This document shows positions 26,901 to 34,921 of a stretch of DNA of 64,000 nucleotides, one piece after another. The stretch is taken from the NCBI RefSeq assembly GCF_018397995.1, contig NZ_BBQH01000010.1, forward strand, positions 232,987 to 296,986, in the 5' to 3' direction. The translations under genes and the position numbers were made by a program. Position 1 is the first letter of the stretch; each line of letters begins with the position of its first letter. Under the pieces are notes generated by a model. That model did not search any database and was not told the origin of the DNA. It saw nothing but the letters and a program-made list of their open reading frames with translations. The DNA is from Rhizomonospora bruguierae (GTDB lineage: Bacteria; Actinomycetota; Actinomycetes; Mycobacteriales; Micromonosporaceae).

Positions 26901-27694
26901 CCGGCCGGCGTCGCCCGGGTCGCGGGGCCACCGACGGCCGGCACGGTCGCCACATCCGCCTCCTGGACGCCGCCCGGCACCGCCGCCGGGGCGAACCTGG
27001 TGGTCGTGAAGGCGATCCGCCGCCCGTCCGGCGACCACGCCGGCTGCGTGTCCGCCGCGCCGGTGCCCGCACCGCCGGTGATGGTCAGTCGGGTGGCCGG
27101 CCCGCCGGTCGCGGCGACCGTGTAGAGGCCGCCCGCCGGGTCGTCGCGGGTGCTGCTGAACACCAGGCGGGTACCGTCGGGCGACCAACTCGGGTCCGAA
27201 TCCGCCGCCGGGTGGTCGGTGATGCGGTGCAGCGCGCCGCTGGGCACGTCCACCACCCAGATGTCCTCGTTCCCGCCCCGGTCGGACGTGAAGGCGACCT
27301 GCCGGCCGTCCGGGGACAGCGCCGGCGACCGGTCCCGCGCCTCGTCGTCGGTCAGCCGCACCACCGCGCCGCCGACCCGCCGCACGAACACGTCCCCGGC
27401 CGGCTCATCCCGGTCCGCCGGGCGCTGCCGGCCGATCCAGGCCAGCGCCCCACCGCGGGCGTCCGCATCCTGGTCGGCCTCGGTCGCGGCGGTGCCCAGC
27501 ACGTCCCCGGCGGGCCCGCCGGGCAGCGCGGCCGCCAGTACCGGGTGGTCGTGGCTGGTGTAGCCCAGCCGGTACGACGGCGGCTCCGGCGCGTCGGCGG
27601 CCACCGACCGCAGCGGCGCCACGGCGCCCGTGACGGTGGTGACGGTGAGCAGCCCGACGGCCAGCCCGGCGATCGCTGATCGAGCTCGACGCAC
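23969..27694 (-). CDS. Secreted PD40 beta-propeller / von Willebrand factor A / HYR-domain protein
   Basis: The 1241-residue protein starts at a GTG 7 bp after GGGAGGG and has a signal peptide (RRARSAIAGLAVGLL..., hydrophobic core then AADA). Parts in order: TolB-like PD40 propeller repeats (many SPDGR.IAF / WSPDGT.L.F blocks, ~95-470); a vWA domain near 505-700 with the MIDAS motif DSTAS and VALVAYG-type strands; a beta domain; a HYR domain near 800-870 (PPDCTPPSGSVFPIGTTVITC split by proline turns); two more PD40 repeats; and Ig-like or DUF11-like modules (~1015-1241) without a clear cell-wall anchor. It is expected to be exported and adhesive. It is the first gene of an operon with the DUF4255 cap and AAA ATPase, which is odd for a secreted protein and suggests a link between the CIS and the cell envelope. 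Confidence 0.8.
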   Translation of the reverse strand: MRRARSAIAGLAVGLLTVTTVTGAVAPLRSVAADAPEPPSYRLGYTSHDHPVLAAALPGGPAGDVLGTAATEADQDADARGGALAWIGRQRPADRDEPAGDVFVRRVGGAVVRLTDDEARDRSPALSPDGRQVAFTSDRGGNEDIWVVDVPSGALHRITDHPAADSDPSWSPDGTRLVFSSTRDDPAGGLYTVAATGGPATRLTITGGAGTGAADTQPAWSPDGRRIAFTTTRFAPAAVPGGVQEADVATVPAVGGPATRATPAGRNASQPAWAPDGRRLAFVSTRDDPAGDVYTVDGMTVTAVAADPLRAERQPTWLGGRVVHTTVAVDETADVWSADARGGDRRDRTARPWRDERGPAYSADGLRLAYSAVQPDGGERIVVADADGRNPRVLAPPGTAALDDDSDPTWSPDGTKIAFARRFPTEAPPRILVARVADGALVGTVPVPGHLRGRGDMAPAWAPDGSAIALARAAAPAEPSLVEPHRVDRPALPGTPVTLTTSVLTPQIPARPDIVFFLDSTASMQNVIDELKTTIVNVVDRVRDVQPDARFALVAYGADARGEIEAGRYYRKLVDEAVDDGPLRAALSTLRAEGGGEEGWYNAIVQAFTGPDPQRVHLRPGGSPIAVLIGDASSRGTARFPGGGEPVTKAEVIERMTGDDVRATLVAVPVDGVGEDGLDFDLDGNGIGEATEIAEATGGRVTETSAANAVAAAVIAGITRTAVTVVPEVQHCDTGLSVTFDPAQARVESGTRATFTERLGVAPDATPGAVLHCTVLFDVRSPVDPETVTQEISVRVAVPGRPFVRVDDVTVTATGRDGARVTYEATALSPSGQPMAPPDCTPPSGSVFPIGTTVITCTATLPSGQRGTDTGTVTVLDPDQSGQRIWLARIASDTADEVTFSDQRDVSARVDEPCAAGHEDSAPAWAPDSTRLAFADSHRITSLCVVDRDGSHARTPATGVTGYVADPAWSPDGRLIAFALAESEEPATIVTVPSGGGPASPLVRTAGSADQPAFQVLPARDLTVTVTVGGLPGFVGGSALPVTYTVRNASDRPAVNAFLTPTLPAALAPPSTVDPRCAAAATVCRLGTLNPGDQTTVRVLLPARVALVSAAGGRVTATVGERAPISRTATAPLAVRRPTLTVSPPIGPPGFVTEAVGRGFPPTATVRLSWDPGITALPDTVRTGPDGGFRTQVLIMRKDVLGPRTLTATRVTGPTYAPVPADVPFLVVPRTLAPPLYDGRR

Positions 27695-27847
27695 GGCGCA
27701 TCCCTCCCGCAGTCCACGGTGGCCGGTCACCGGCCGGACCGCCCCGGGCCGCGGTGCCGCCCTCGGGGCAGGTCCGGCCGCCCGATCGGGCAACAGCTCC
27801 CGGCCGCGCCGGAAGGGCATGGTCGGCCGGGCCTCCCGGCACGGGTC

Positions 27848-28471
27848 CTAGATCAGCCCGTTGCGCAGGGCGTAGGCCACCGCGTGCGACCGGTTGCGCA
27901 GGTTCAGCCGGCTGGTCACGTCGTGCAGCACGTTCTTGATGGTGCGTTGCGAGTAGGACAGCTTCTCGGCGATCTCGGCGGTGTCGAAGCCGTCGGCCAC
28001 CAGCCGGATCACCTCGATCTCCCGCTCGGCCAGGCCGGAGAACGTCAGCCCGCGCGGCCCCAGCACGCTGCGCTGCAGGGCACCAACCTGGTTCAGCAGC
28101 CGGCCCAGCAGGTCCGGCGGCACCGAGCCGTCACCCGACTCCGCCGCCGCGATCACGCTGACCAGCCGCTCCGGCGTCGCCTCCGAGCGCCGCACCAGCC
28201 CGGCCACGCCCGCCTCGACCGCGGCGACCAGGCCCGCGTCGTCGATGTGCGTGGCCACCAGCACCAGGCGTCGCACCCCTCTCGATCGCAGCGATCGTAG
28301 CGACCGCAGGGTCTCCTCGCCGGCCGTGTCGCTCACCACCACGGCGACGGCCGCCCGGGCCGCGTCCGCCTCGTCCAGCAGCAGCACCTCCGGCCGGGGC
28401 CGCAGCTGGCTGGCCAGGCCGGCGCGCGAGATCGCGTCGGCCGCGTACAGATAGACCGGTATCCGCCTCAT
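27848..28471 (-). CDS. LuxR-type response-regulator-like transcription factor near the CIS locus
   Basis: The 207-residue protein has a receiver-like N-terminal domain (~1-120) and a LuxR-type helix-turn-helix (~140-207: LAEREIEVIRLVADGFDTAE, then KLSYSQRTIKNVLHDV and RNRSHAVAYALRNGLI). The receiver is degenerate: the usual acidic pocket is not evident, with only one likely acceptor Asp (VVVSD), and no histidine kinase gene is next to it. ATG at 28471 (MRRIPVYLYAADAI) fits the fold; upstream codons are spurious. LuxR regulators of this kind are found beside Streptomyces CIS clusters, so it is the best local candidate for CIS control. That role is inferred. Confidence 0.85.
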   Translation of the reverse strand: MRRIPVYLYAADAISRAGLASQLRPRPEVLLLDEADAARAAVAVVVSDTAGEETLRSLRSLRSRGVRRLVLVATHIDDAGLVAAVEAGVAGLVRRSEATPERLVSVIAAAESGDGSVPPDLLGRLLNQVGALQRSVLGPRGLTFSGLAEREIEVIRLVADGFDTAEIAEKLSYSQRTIKNVLHDVTSRLNLRNRSHAVAYALRNGLI

Positions 28472-28635
28472 CGGTCTCCCCCTCGTCGCGCCCCCGCCGG
28501 GCGCATCGGTCGGCGTCAGTATGTTCGGGGGGACCAAGCGTGTAGTCAACGTGGACTCAACGGGCGCCGGTGTCTGCCCCATCGGCCTCCCGTCCGGCTC
28601 CGGTGGCCGGGGTCCGCGGCCGGCACCCTGTCACC

Positions 28636-29937
28636 ATGAGCACGGTTGCCGCCCTGGAGCAGCCCGCGGTCGAGGTCCTCCCCGGCGCGGAGGCCGTCTG
28701 CGGCCTGCGGATCCGCAACGACGGCCCGATCGTGGAGTCGTACGCGATCGAGGTGCTCGGCGACGTCGCCGAGTTCGCCAGCGCCGAGCCGTCCACCCTG
28801 TCGGTGTTCCCCGGCACCGACGGGTACGCGCTGGTGCGCTTCACGCCGCCGCGCACGTCCCGGGTGCCCGCCGGCGACCTGCCCTACGCGGTCCGGGTCA
28901 TGCCGGTCGAGCGACCCGACGACCAGGTGGTGCCCGAGGGGCTGGTGCGGATCCTGCCGTTCACCGAGACCGGCGCCGAGCTCACCCCGCGCACGTCCAA
29001 GGGGTGGCGCGGCGCCCGGCACGAGGTCGCCATCGACAACCGCGGCAACGTCCCGCTCCAGGTCGGCGTCGGCGGCAGCGACCCCGACAACCGCCTGGCG
29101 ATCGCCACCCGGCCCGCGGCGCTCACCGTCGCGCCCGGCCAGGCCGCGTTCGTCACGGTCGCCGTCCGGCCCCGCCGCCTGCTCTGGCGGGGCCAGCCCG
29201 TCACGTACCCGTTCCAGGTGCTGCTCGCCCCGGAGGCGGACCCGCCGGTCACCCTGGACGGCGCCACGGTGCAGACTCCCCTGGTACCCCGGGGTGCCGG
29301 CAGGGTGCTCGCGGCGCTGCTGATCCTGCTGCTGCTCGGCGCCGGCCTGTGGTGGGGCGTGCTGCGCCCCGCGGTCCGCTCGGCCGCCCGCGAGGCGACC
29401 GCCGAGCAGATCGCGCCCGTCCAGCAGAAGGCGGTCGAGGCCAGCGCCGCCGCCGAGAAGGCCGTCCAGGCCGCCAGCGGGGGAGGCGGAGCCGCCACCC
29501 AGCCCACCGGCGGCGCGCCGGCCCCGACCCCGACCGCGGTGCCGCCCGGCACGGTCCCGGACGGCACCACCCCGGTCACCCGCCGCCTGACCACCAGCAG
29601 CGGCGGCGGCGGTACCGACACCTCCCGGTACACGGTCCCGGCCGGCCGGACCATCACGCTCACCGACATCTTCTTCCAGAACCCGCAGGGCGACGACGGC
29701 CGCCTCGACCTCCTCGTGGACGGCCAGACGCTGTTCACCCAGTCGCTGGCCAACTTCCGCGACCTGGACTACCACCTGGTCTCCCCGATCGAGATGAAGG
29801 CCGGCGCGGTGGTCAGCCTCCGGGTCACCTGCGGCGCGCCGGGTCGCACCCTCGCCGGCGCGACCGGTGGCACCCGGTGCCGTGAGTTCGCCCTCCTCGG
29901 CGGCTTCCAACGCCGCACCCCCACCCCCAACCCCTGA
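28636..29937 (+). CDS. Ig-like, single-TM protein of the CIS neighbourhood (often annotated 'hydrolytic protein')
   Basis: The 433-residue protein has two N-terminal beta-sandwich (NEW3/Ig-like) domains (~1-215; VEVLPGAEAVCGLRIRND, then RHEVAIDNRGNVPLQVGV), a hydrophobic helix at ~224-246, an Ala/Pro/Gly-rich linker, and a C-terminal beta domain (~325-430). No catalytic motif is seen despite the common name 'hydrolytic protein'. With no signal peptide, the N-terminal half should be cytoplasmic and the C-terminal half outside. Similar genes occur beside actinobacterial CIS clusters. It is divergent from the LuxR-type gene (164-bp gap). ATG at 28636 is chosen over an upstream ATG whose added residues are not domain-like. 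Confidence 0.65.
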   Translation: MSTVAALEQPAVEVLPGAEAVCGLRIRNDGPIVESYAIEVLGDVAEFASAEPSTLSVFPGTDGYALVRFTPPRTSRVPAGDLPYAVRVMPVERPDDQVVPEGLVRILPFTETGAELTPRTSKGWRGARHEVAIDNRGNVPLQVGVGGSDPDNRLAIATRPAALTVAPGQAAFVTVAVRPRRLLWRGQPVTYPFQVLLAPEADPPVTLDGATVQTPLVPRGAGRVLAALLILLLLGAGLWWGVLRPAVRSAAREATAEQIAPVQQKAVEASAAAEKAVQAASGGGGAATQPTGGAPAPTPTAVPPGTVPDGTTPVTRRLTTSSGGGGTDTSRYTVPAGRTITLTDIFFQNPQGDDGRLDLLVDGQTLFTQSLANFRDLDYHLVSPIEMKAGAVVSLRVTCGAPGRTLAGATGGTRCREFALLGGFQRRTPTPNP

Positions 29938-30021
29938 CCCCCCTCGGTAACTCACGCGGGGGTCCGCCGTCCGGCGGGTTCGCCCCCGGGGATCGCATGA
30001 TCGCCGAACGGACCGGTACCG

Positions 30022-31110
30022 ATGGGCATGCCTGACGCCTCCTGGCTGATGCGGGCGGTGCTGGCCGGCATGGACCGGGCCGGGTCGCGCTGGTGCCCGC
30101 TCCCATCGGCCGACGAGACCGACGACGGACGCCCGGACCGGCTCACGATCCTGGTGGAGCCCGCCGGGGTGGACGACGCGGCACGGGTGCTGCGGCAGTC
30201 TGGATTGATCCGGCTGCCCACCTCCGGCCGTCCGTTCCTCGGGCTGGACCGCGGGACGGGGCAGTGGATCGAGGTGCGCCTGGTGACGGACCTCGTCTTC
30301 GGCCACGGCGTGCACCCCGCGGCCGCGGCCGCCTGCCTGGCCCGGCGGGTGGACACGATCGCGGGGTGGGCGCTCTCGGCCGGCGACGAGTTCTGGGTGC
30401 TGCTGCTGCGCCGGCTGCTGACCGGGGGTCCCGCGCCGGGCCGGGTGCTCGCGCGGCTGAAGGAGCTGCGCGACGCCGCCTCCCTGGAAAGCCCGCTGGC
30501 GCAGGCCCTGCCGCTCCGCGCGGAAGCCGCGGCGCTGCTGGCGCACGCGAGGGCCGGCGAGTGGAGCGCACTGGCCGCCTGCCAGCACGCGTTCCTGGCC
30601 GCCTGGTGGCGCGCCCACCCGCTGGCCTCCGCCGCCCACGCGGCCCGGCGTGCCACGCTGCGGGCCCTCACGCCGGCGTACCGGCGGCGCGGGGTCACCG
30701 TGGCCCTGCTCGGCGCGGACGACGCCGCCCGCTGCGCCCTCGCCGCCGCGGTCGCCGCCGGCTCGTACCTGCCGGTGCGCCGGGTCCACCTGGAACGCTG
30801 GCCGGTGGGGGGCGCCCCCGACGCGCTGCACCGGTTCGCCAGCCCGTGGCACCGGGCCCGCGGCCACCTGGTCCTGCTCGACGCGGACGGCCGCGACCAG
30901 ATGCGCCGGGCGCGGTGGTACCACCGCCCGCTCCCGCTGCCCGACGTGACGCTGCGCATGACCGGCCCGGGGGCGGTGCCGCACCCCCGGGGCGCCGCGC
31001 CCGACCGGCTCGACCCCCGCCAGCCGGCGGCCGCGCTCCTGCCGGCGATCTACGACCGGGTCTGGCGGGAGTACCGCCGCCCGGTGGGGCGCCGCCGCCG
31101 CCGACCGTAA
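30022..31110 (+). CDS. Degenerate nucleotidyltransferase / thymidylate-kinase-like protein
   Basis: The 362-residue protein resembles two-part proteins in which a nucleotidyltransferase-like domain precedes a thymidylate-kinase-like P-loop domain. The first ~110 residues carry RLTILVEPAGVDDAARVL and the strand pair LDRGTGQWIEVRLVTDLVFG, usual in that N-terminal domain. At ~230 the strand GVTVALLGADDAARCALAAA aligns with a Walker A region, but the GxGKS/T core is replaced by ADDAARC. Later RGHLVLLDADGRDQM and LPLPDVTLRM sit where the kinase has its LID and substrate strands. So the P-loop is probably dead. The assignment is from patterns and could be wrong; an unrelated helical protein is the alternative. 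Confidence 0.45.
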   Translation: MGMPDASWLMRAVLAGMDRAGSRWCPLPSADETDDGRPDRLTILVEPAGVDDAARVLRQSGLIRLPTSGRPFLGLDRGTGQWIEVRLVTDLVFGHGVHPAAAAACLARRVDTIAGWALSAGDEFWVLLLRRLLTGGPAPGRVLARLKELRDAASLESPLAQALPLRAEAAALLAHARAGEWSALAACQHAFLAAWWRAHPLASAAHAARRATLRALTPAYRRRGVTVALLGADDAARCALAAAVAAGSYLPVRRVHLERWPVGGAPDALHRFASPWHRARGHLVLLDADGRDQMRRARWYHRPLPLPDVTLRMTGPGAVPHPRGAAPDRLDPRQPAAALLPAIYDRVWREYRRPVGRRRRRP

Positions 31111-31337
31111 GCCCGGTACGCGCCACCGACCCTGCCCAGCGACTCGGCGCACCGCCGGCCGCGAGCCCAGCGCACCGCCGGGGCGACCGGTGTGCGTGGC
31201 CACGGGCCGGGCCGCCGGCATCCGGTTTACCCCTTTCATCGGGGCCACCGGCAAGCCGCCGTTGGGCCACGGGCCCCGGACGGGTCCGATAGGGTTGGCG
31301 CCGGCGTCGCGGGCGACCGGAAGGGGGGTCGTGCTTC

Positions 31338-31979
31338 ATGCACCACGTGGAGGCATGGCTCGGCACACTGCCGCCGCTGCTCGTGTGTCTGATCGTCACG
31401 CTGGTCATCGGCCTGGAGAGCATGGGCATCCCGCTCCCCGGCGAGATCACCCTGGTCAGCGCCGCGCTGCTGGCGGCCTCCGGTGCGATCGACCCGTTAT
31501 GGGTGGGGGTCGCCGCGGCCACCGGCGCGATCGCCGGCGACTCGGTCGGCTACGCCGCGGGCCGGCGTGGCGGGCGCCCGCTGCTGGATCGTCTCGGCCG
31601 CCGCTTCCCCCGCCACCTGAGCCCCCCGCACATCGCCCGAGCCGAACGGATGTTCGCCCGCTGGGGCGTGTGGGCGGTGTTCTTCGGCCGCTTCATCGCC
31701 CTGCTGCGCATCCTCGCCGGACCCCTCGCCGGCGCGCTGCACGTGCCGTACCGCAAGTTCCTGGTGGCGAACGCGACCGGCGGCCTGGTCTGGGCGTTCG
31801 GCACCACCTACCTGCTGTACTCCCTCGGCCGGGTGGCCGAGCGCTGGCTCAGTGACGTCTCCTGGATCGCGCTGGTGCTCGCGATCGCCTGCGGCGTGGC
31901 CACCACGGTGTACCTGCGCCGCCGCGCCCGCCACGCCATCACCGACGAGACCCAGGTCCCGGTCTCCATCGACCGCTGA
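31338..31979 (+). CDS. DedA-family membrane protein
   Basis: The 213-residue protein is a DedA/SNARE-associated family member with five or six hydrophobic helices and the family motifs ESMGIPLPGEITLVSAALLA, GDSVGYAAGRRGGRP, FGRFIALLRILAGPLAG and ANATGGLVWAFGTTYLL. DedA proteins act as phospholipid (e.g. undecaprenyl phosphate) flippases. The ATG follows GGAAGGGGGG. It is monocistronic, with 227 bp upstream holding TAGGGT at 31290-31295 as a possible -10 box; nothing else was seen in that gap. Confidence 0.92.
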   Translation: MHHVEAWLGTLPPLLVCLIVTLVIGLESMGIPLPGEITLVSAALLAASGAIDPLWVGVAAATGAIAGDSVGYAAGRRGGRPLLDRLGRRFPRHLSPPHIARAERMFARWGVWAVFFGRFIALLRILAGPLAGALHVPYRKFLVANATGGLVWAFGTTYLLYSLGRVAERWLSDVSWIALVLAIACGVATTVYLRRRARHAITDETQVPVSIDR

Positions 31980-32069
31980 TCCGCTCCCCGAGGGTGCGGC
32001 GCGGGCGGCCACGGCGGCCGGCCGCGCTCCGGGCCGAGTGAGGCGCCGGCAGCGGGGTACGCCTCTGCG

Positions 32070-33209
32070 GTGGCGGCGCCCTCGGCCAAGCGGGTCACCT
32101 GGGCCGAGCTGTTCTTCGACCTGGTCTTCGTGTTCGCCGCGACCCAGGTCTCCGGCCTGGTGCGCCTGCACCGCGGCTGGACCGGCGTCGGCATCGCCGT
32201 GCTCGTGCTCACCCCGATGTACTGGGGCTGGATCGGCACCAGCGTCTACGCGAACCGGCGCGACATCGAGCACGCACGGGACCGGTTGGGGCTGCTGGGG
32301 CTGGGTCTGGCGGTCCTCGCGATGGCGCTGGCCGTGCCGGGGGCCAGCACCAACCGGGGCGTCGAGTTCGCCGCCGCCTACCTGGCGCTGGCGATCCTCC
32401 TGTGGCTGCTCAGCTTCCCCGAGTGGCGCGGCGCCCGGCTCAACCCGTACCTGATCAGCGCCGCCGTCACCGGACCCCTCCTCCTCACCGGCGCCCTGTT
32501 CACCGACGGTGTCCGGCTCGGGCTGTGGTCGCTGGCCGCCGCCGTCGAGTTGAGCGGGCTGCGGCTGCTGCGGCGCCAGTTGGCGCGGGTACGGTTCGAC
32601 ACCGCCCACCTGAGCGAGCGGTACGGCCTGCTGGTGCTGATCGCGCTCGGCGAGTCGCTGGTCGAGGTCGGCTCGACCGCCGTGCGGCAGCCCCTGTCCA
32701 ACGGCCGGTTCTTCGCCGTCGTCGCCGCGTACGCCCTGTTCGCCGGGTTCTGGTGGGCGTACTTCGTGTTCGCCATGCGGGGCCTGGACCGGGCGTTCGC
32801 CACCACCGGGCGCGCGCAGACCGACATCATCCGGCCGGCGCTCAGCTACGCCCACCTGCCGTTCGTCTGCGGCATCATCGGCGCGGCGGTCGGCGCCATC
32901 GACGCGATCGCCGCGCCCCACCGCCCCATCGACCGGTACTCGGGCACCCTGCTCGCCGGCGGTGCCAGCCTGTACTTCGCCACCTTCGCCTACGCCCGCT
33001 GGCAGGTGTACCGGACCGTCTCGATGCGCCGGCTGGCCACCGCCGCGGCCTGCGCGGCCCTGATCCCCTTCGCCGGCCGGATGCCGGCCATGTTCTTCCT
33101 GGCCGCCCTGGCGGTGATCGTGGCCGCGGTCAACGCGGTGGAGGAGGTGCAGGCGCACCGGCACGGGCTGGAGTACCTGTGGCGGTCGCGCCGGCCCCGC
33201 GAGCCGTGA
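32070..33209 (+). CDS. Low-temperature-requirement A (LtrA) family membrane protein
   Basis: The 379-residue protein begins with the LtrA family mark VTWAELFFDLVFVFAATQVS and has about ten hydrophobic helices; LIALGESLVEVGS and AMRGLDRAFA fit the family. The function of LtrA is unresolved. TACGCC ends 6 bp before the GTG start, so a leaderless transcript is possible. It lies between DedA and the MFS gene, all on the plus strand but each probably with its own promoter. Confidence 0.88.
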   Translation: MAAPSAKRVTWAELFFDLVFVFAATQVSGLVRLHRGWTGVGIAVLVLTPMYWGWIGTSVYANRRDIEHARDRLGLLGLGLAVLAMALAVPGASTNRGVEFAAAYLALAILLWLLSFPEWRGARLNPYLISAAVTGPLLLTGALFTDGVRLGLWSLAAAVELSGLRLLRRQLARVRFDTAHLSERYGLLVLIALGESLVEVGSTAVRQPLSNGRFFAVVAAYALFAGFWWAYFVFAMRGLDRAFATTGRAQTDIIRPALSYAHLPFVCGIIGAAVGAIDAIAAPHRPIDRYSGTLLAGGASLYFATFAYARWQVYRTVSMRRLATAAACAALIPFAGRMPAMFFLAALAVIVAAVNAVEEVQAHRHGLEYLWRSRRPREP

Positions 33210-33239
33210 CCGGCGGGGTTTCCGCCGCCCGTCACCGGG

Positions 33240-33252
33240 TAGCGCGACCGTG
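33240..33252 (+). promoter_or_regulatory. Probable leaderless -10 element of the MFS gene
   Basis: TAGCGC at 33240-33245 stands 7 bp before a GTG start and no ribosome binding site is present. Confidence 0.35.
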
Positions 33253-34707
33253 GTGAGCACACAGTCGGCCGCCGCCGCACCCCAGATGTCCAACCGGGAC
33301 CGTTGGCGGGCGACCGGCGTCGGCCTGGTCGCCGTCTTCATGACCCTGCTCGACGTGAGCATCGTCAACGTGGCGATCCCGTCCATCGAGGCCGGTCTGA
33401 ACCTCGGCCCGGCGGCACTCCAGTGGGTGCTCGCCGGGTACGCGCTCACGTTCGGCCTGCTGCTGGTCCCGGCCGGCCGGGTCGGTGACGCCCGCGGCCG
33501 GCGCCCGGTGTTCGTGACCGGGCTGGCCCTGTTCACCGTCTCCAGCGCCGCCGCCGGCCTGGCCCGCAGTCCGCTGTGGCTGGTGGTGGCCCGGCTCGTC
33601 CAGGGCGCCGCGGCCGGCGTCGCCACGCCGCAGGTCGCCGGCCTGATCCAGCAGTTGTTCCGGCCGGTGGACCGGGGCCGGCCCTTCGGCCTGCTGGGCG
33701 CCACCGTCGGCGTCTCCACCGCGGTCGGCCCGCTGCTCGGCGGCGCCATCATCCAGATCGCCGGCGCCCACGAGGGCTGGCGCTGGGTCTTCTACATCAA
33801 CGTGCCGGTCGGCATCGCCGCCATCACCCTCAGCTTCCGCTGGATCCCCTGCCGTCCACCGGAGCAGCGGCGCCGCGAGAGCCTGGACCCGGTCGGCGTG
33901 CTGCTGCTCGGGGCCGGCATCGTGTTGCTCCTGCTCCCCCTGGTGCAGGAGGGCCAGTGGACCAGCCCCCTGAGGTGGCTGCTGTTCCCCGCCTCCGCCG
34001 CCCTGCTAGCCCTGTTCCTGGCGTGGGAGCGCCGCTTCGGCCGGCACGCGCGACCCGTCATCGATCTGAGCCTGTTCCGCGTGCGCTCGTACGCCCTCGG
34101 CTCCCTGATCGCCCTGCTCTACTTCGCCGGCTTCACCGCGATCTTCTTCATCTTCACCCTCTACATCCAGATCGGCCTGCGCTACTCCGCGCTGCAGGCC
34201 GGCCTGGCCGTCACCCCGTTCGCCCTCGGCTCGGCCGGCGCCGCAGCCCTCGGCGGCCGGGTGGTCAACCGCTACGGCCGCCCCCTGGTCGTCATCGGCC
34301 TGGTGTTGGTCGCCGTCGGTCTGGGCGCCATGTACGGCGTCCTGCATTTCGTCCCGGGTCGCGGCGCGCCCCTGGCCACCGCGCTCCCCCTGCTGATCGC
34401 CGGCATCGGCAGCGGCCTGGTCATCAGCCCCAACCAGACCCTCACCCTCTCCGAGGTTCCGGTGGACCGGGCCGGCAGCGCCGCCGGCGTCCTGCAGACC
34501 GGCCAGCGCATCGGCGCCGCGGTCGGCATCGGCGCCATCGGCTCGGTCTTCTTCAACAGCCTCGCCGCCGCCCCGAACCACTGGTCGAGTGCCTTCCGCC
34601 TGTCGCTGCTCGTGGCCATCGCCTTCATGGTCGCCGCCCTGCTGGCCGCCCTCCCCGACCTGCGCACCATCCCGTCCCGGCACCAGTCCGAGCAGCCCTC
34701 CCGCTGA
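33253..34707 (+). CDS. MFS drug exporter, DHA2 (14-TM) family
   Basis: The ~484-residue membrane protein has the DHA2 motif LDVSIVNVAIPSI in helix 1, motif A-like GRVGDARGRRPVF, and antiporter motif C-like TAVGPLLGGAI, with about 14 hydrophobic helices. It should export drugs or other small amphipathic compounds using the proton gradient. Two GTG codons in tandem (33250 and 33253) are possible starts; TAGCGC at 33240-33245 ends 7 bp before the second, which fits leaderless transcription. No adjacent TetR/MarR regulator is present. Confidence 0.93.
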   Translation: MSTQSAAAAPQMSNRDRWRATGVGLVAVFMTLLDVSIVNVAIPSIEAGLNLGPAALQWVLAGYALTFGLLLVPAGRVGDARGRRPVFVTGLALFTVSSAAAGLARSPLWLVVARLVQGAAAGVATPQVAGLIQQLFRPVDRGRPFGLLGATVGVSTAVGPLLGGAIIQIAGAHEGWRWVFYINVPVGIAAITLSFRWIPCRPPEQRRRESLDPVGVLLLGAGIVLLLLPLVQEGQWTSPLRWLLFPASAALLALFLAWERRFGRHARPVIDLSLFRVRSYALGSLIALLYFAGFTAIFFIFTLYIQIGLRYSALQAGLAVTPFALGSAGAAALGGRVVNRYGRPLVVIGLVLVAVGLGAMYGVLHFVPGRGAPLATALPLLIAGIGSGLVISPNQTLTLSEVPVDRAGSAAGVLQTGQRIGAAVGIGAIGSVFFNSLAAAPNHWSSAFRLSLLVAIAFMVAALLAALPDLRTIPSRHQSEQPSR

Positions 34708-34849
34708 CCGCCCCACCCGGCCGACCCGCCCCCGGCCTCCTCACCGCCCCGCTCCCCTCGCGCGCGTTTCTTTAGGTTTTGAATTTAGGCTTTGTTCGTT
34801 ACCTCGGCGTTATTGACGTGGCCCAGCTCACTCGGGTTGACTCGGCCCC

Positions 34850-34874
34850 GGAACCGCTTCCGCAACCGGTTCCG
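34850..34874. promoter_or_regulatory. LacI-type inverted repeats upstream of the LacI gene
   Basis: GGAACCGCTTCC (34850-34861) is followed by an AACCGGTT palindrome (34864-34871); GGAACCG and CGGTTCC also pair as 7-bp arms across the pair. Such CG-centred repeats are usual LacI-family operators and suggest autoregulation. A TTGACG at 34813-34818 and an AT-rich stretch (34769-34800, unusual for this GC-rich DNA) lie upstream. Confidence 0.45.
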
Positions 34875-34921
34875 AACGGTGCCGTCGCGGCGACCCGAGA
34901 TCGCCGGAGGGGGTGGGGCGG

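Noticed and set aside
28636-29937. Hydrolase function suggested by the usual 'hydrolytic protein' name
   Set aside because: No catalytic triad or metal site is visible; only Ig-like domains and a TM helix can be supported.
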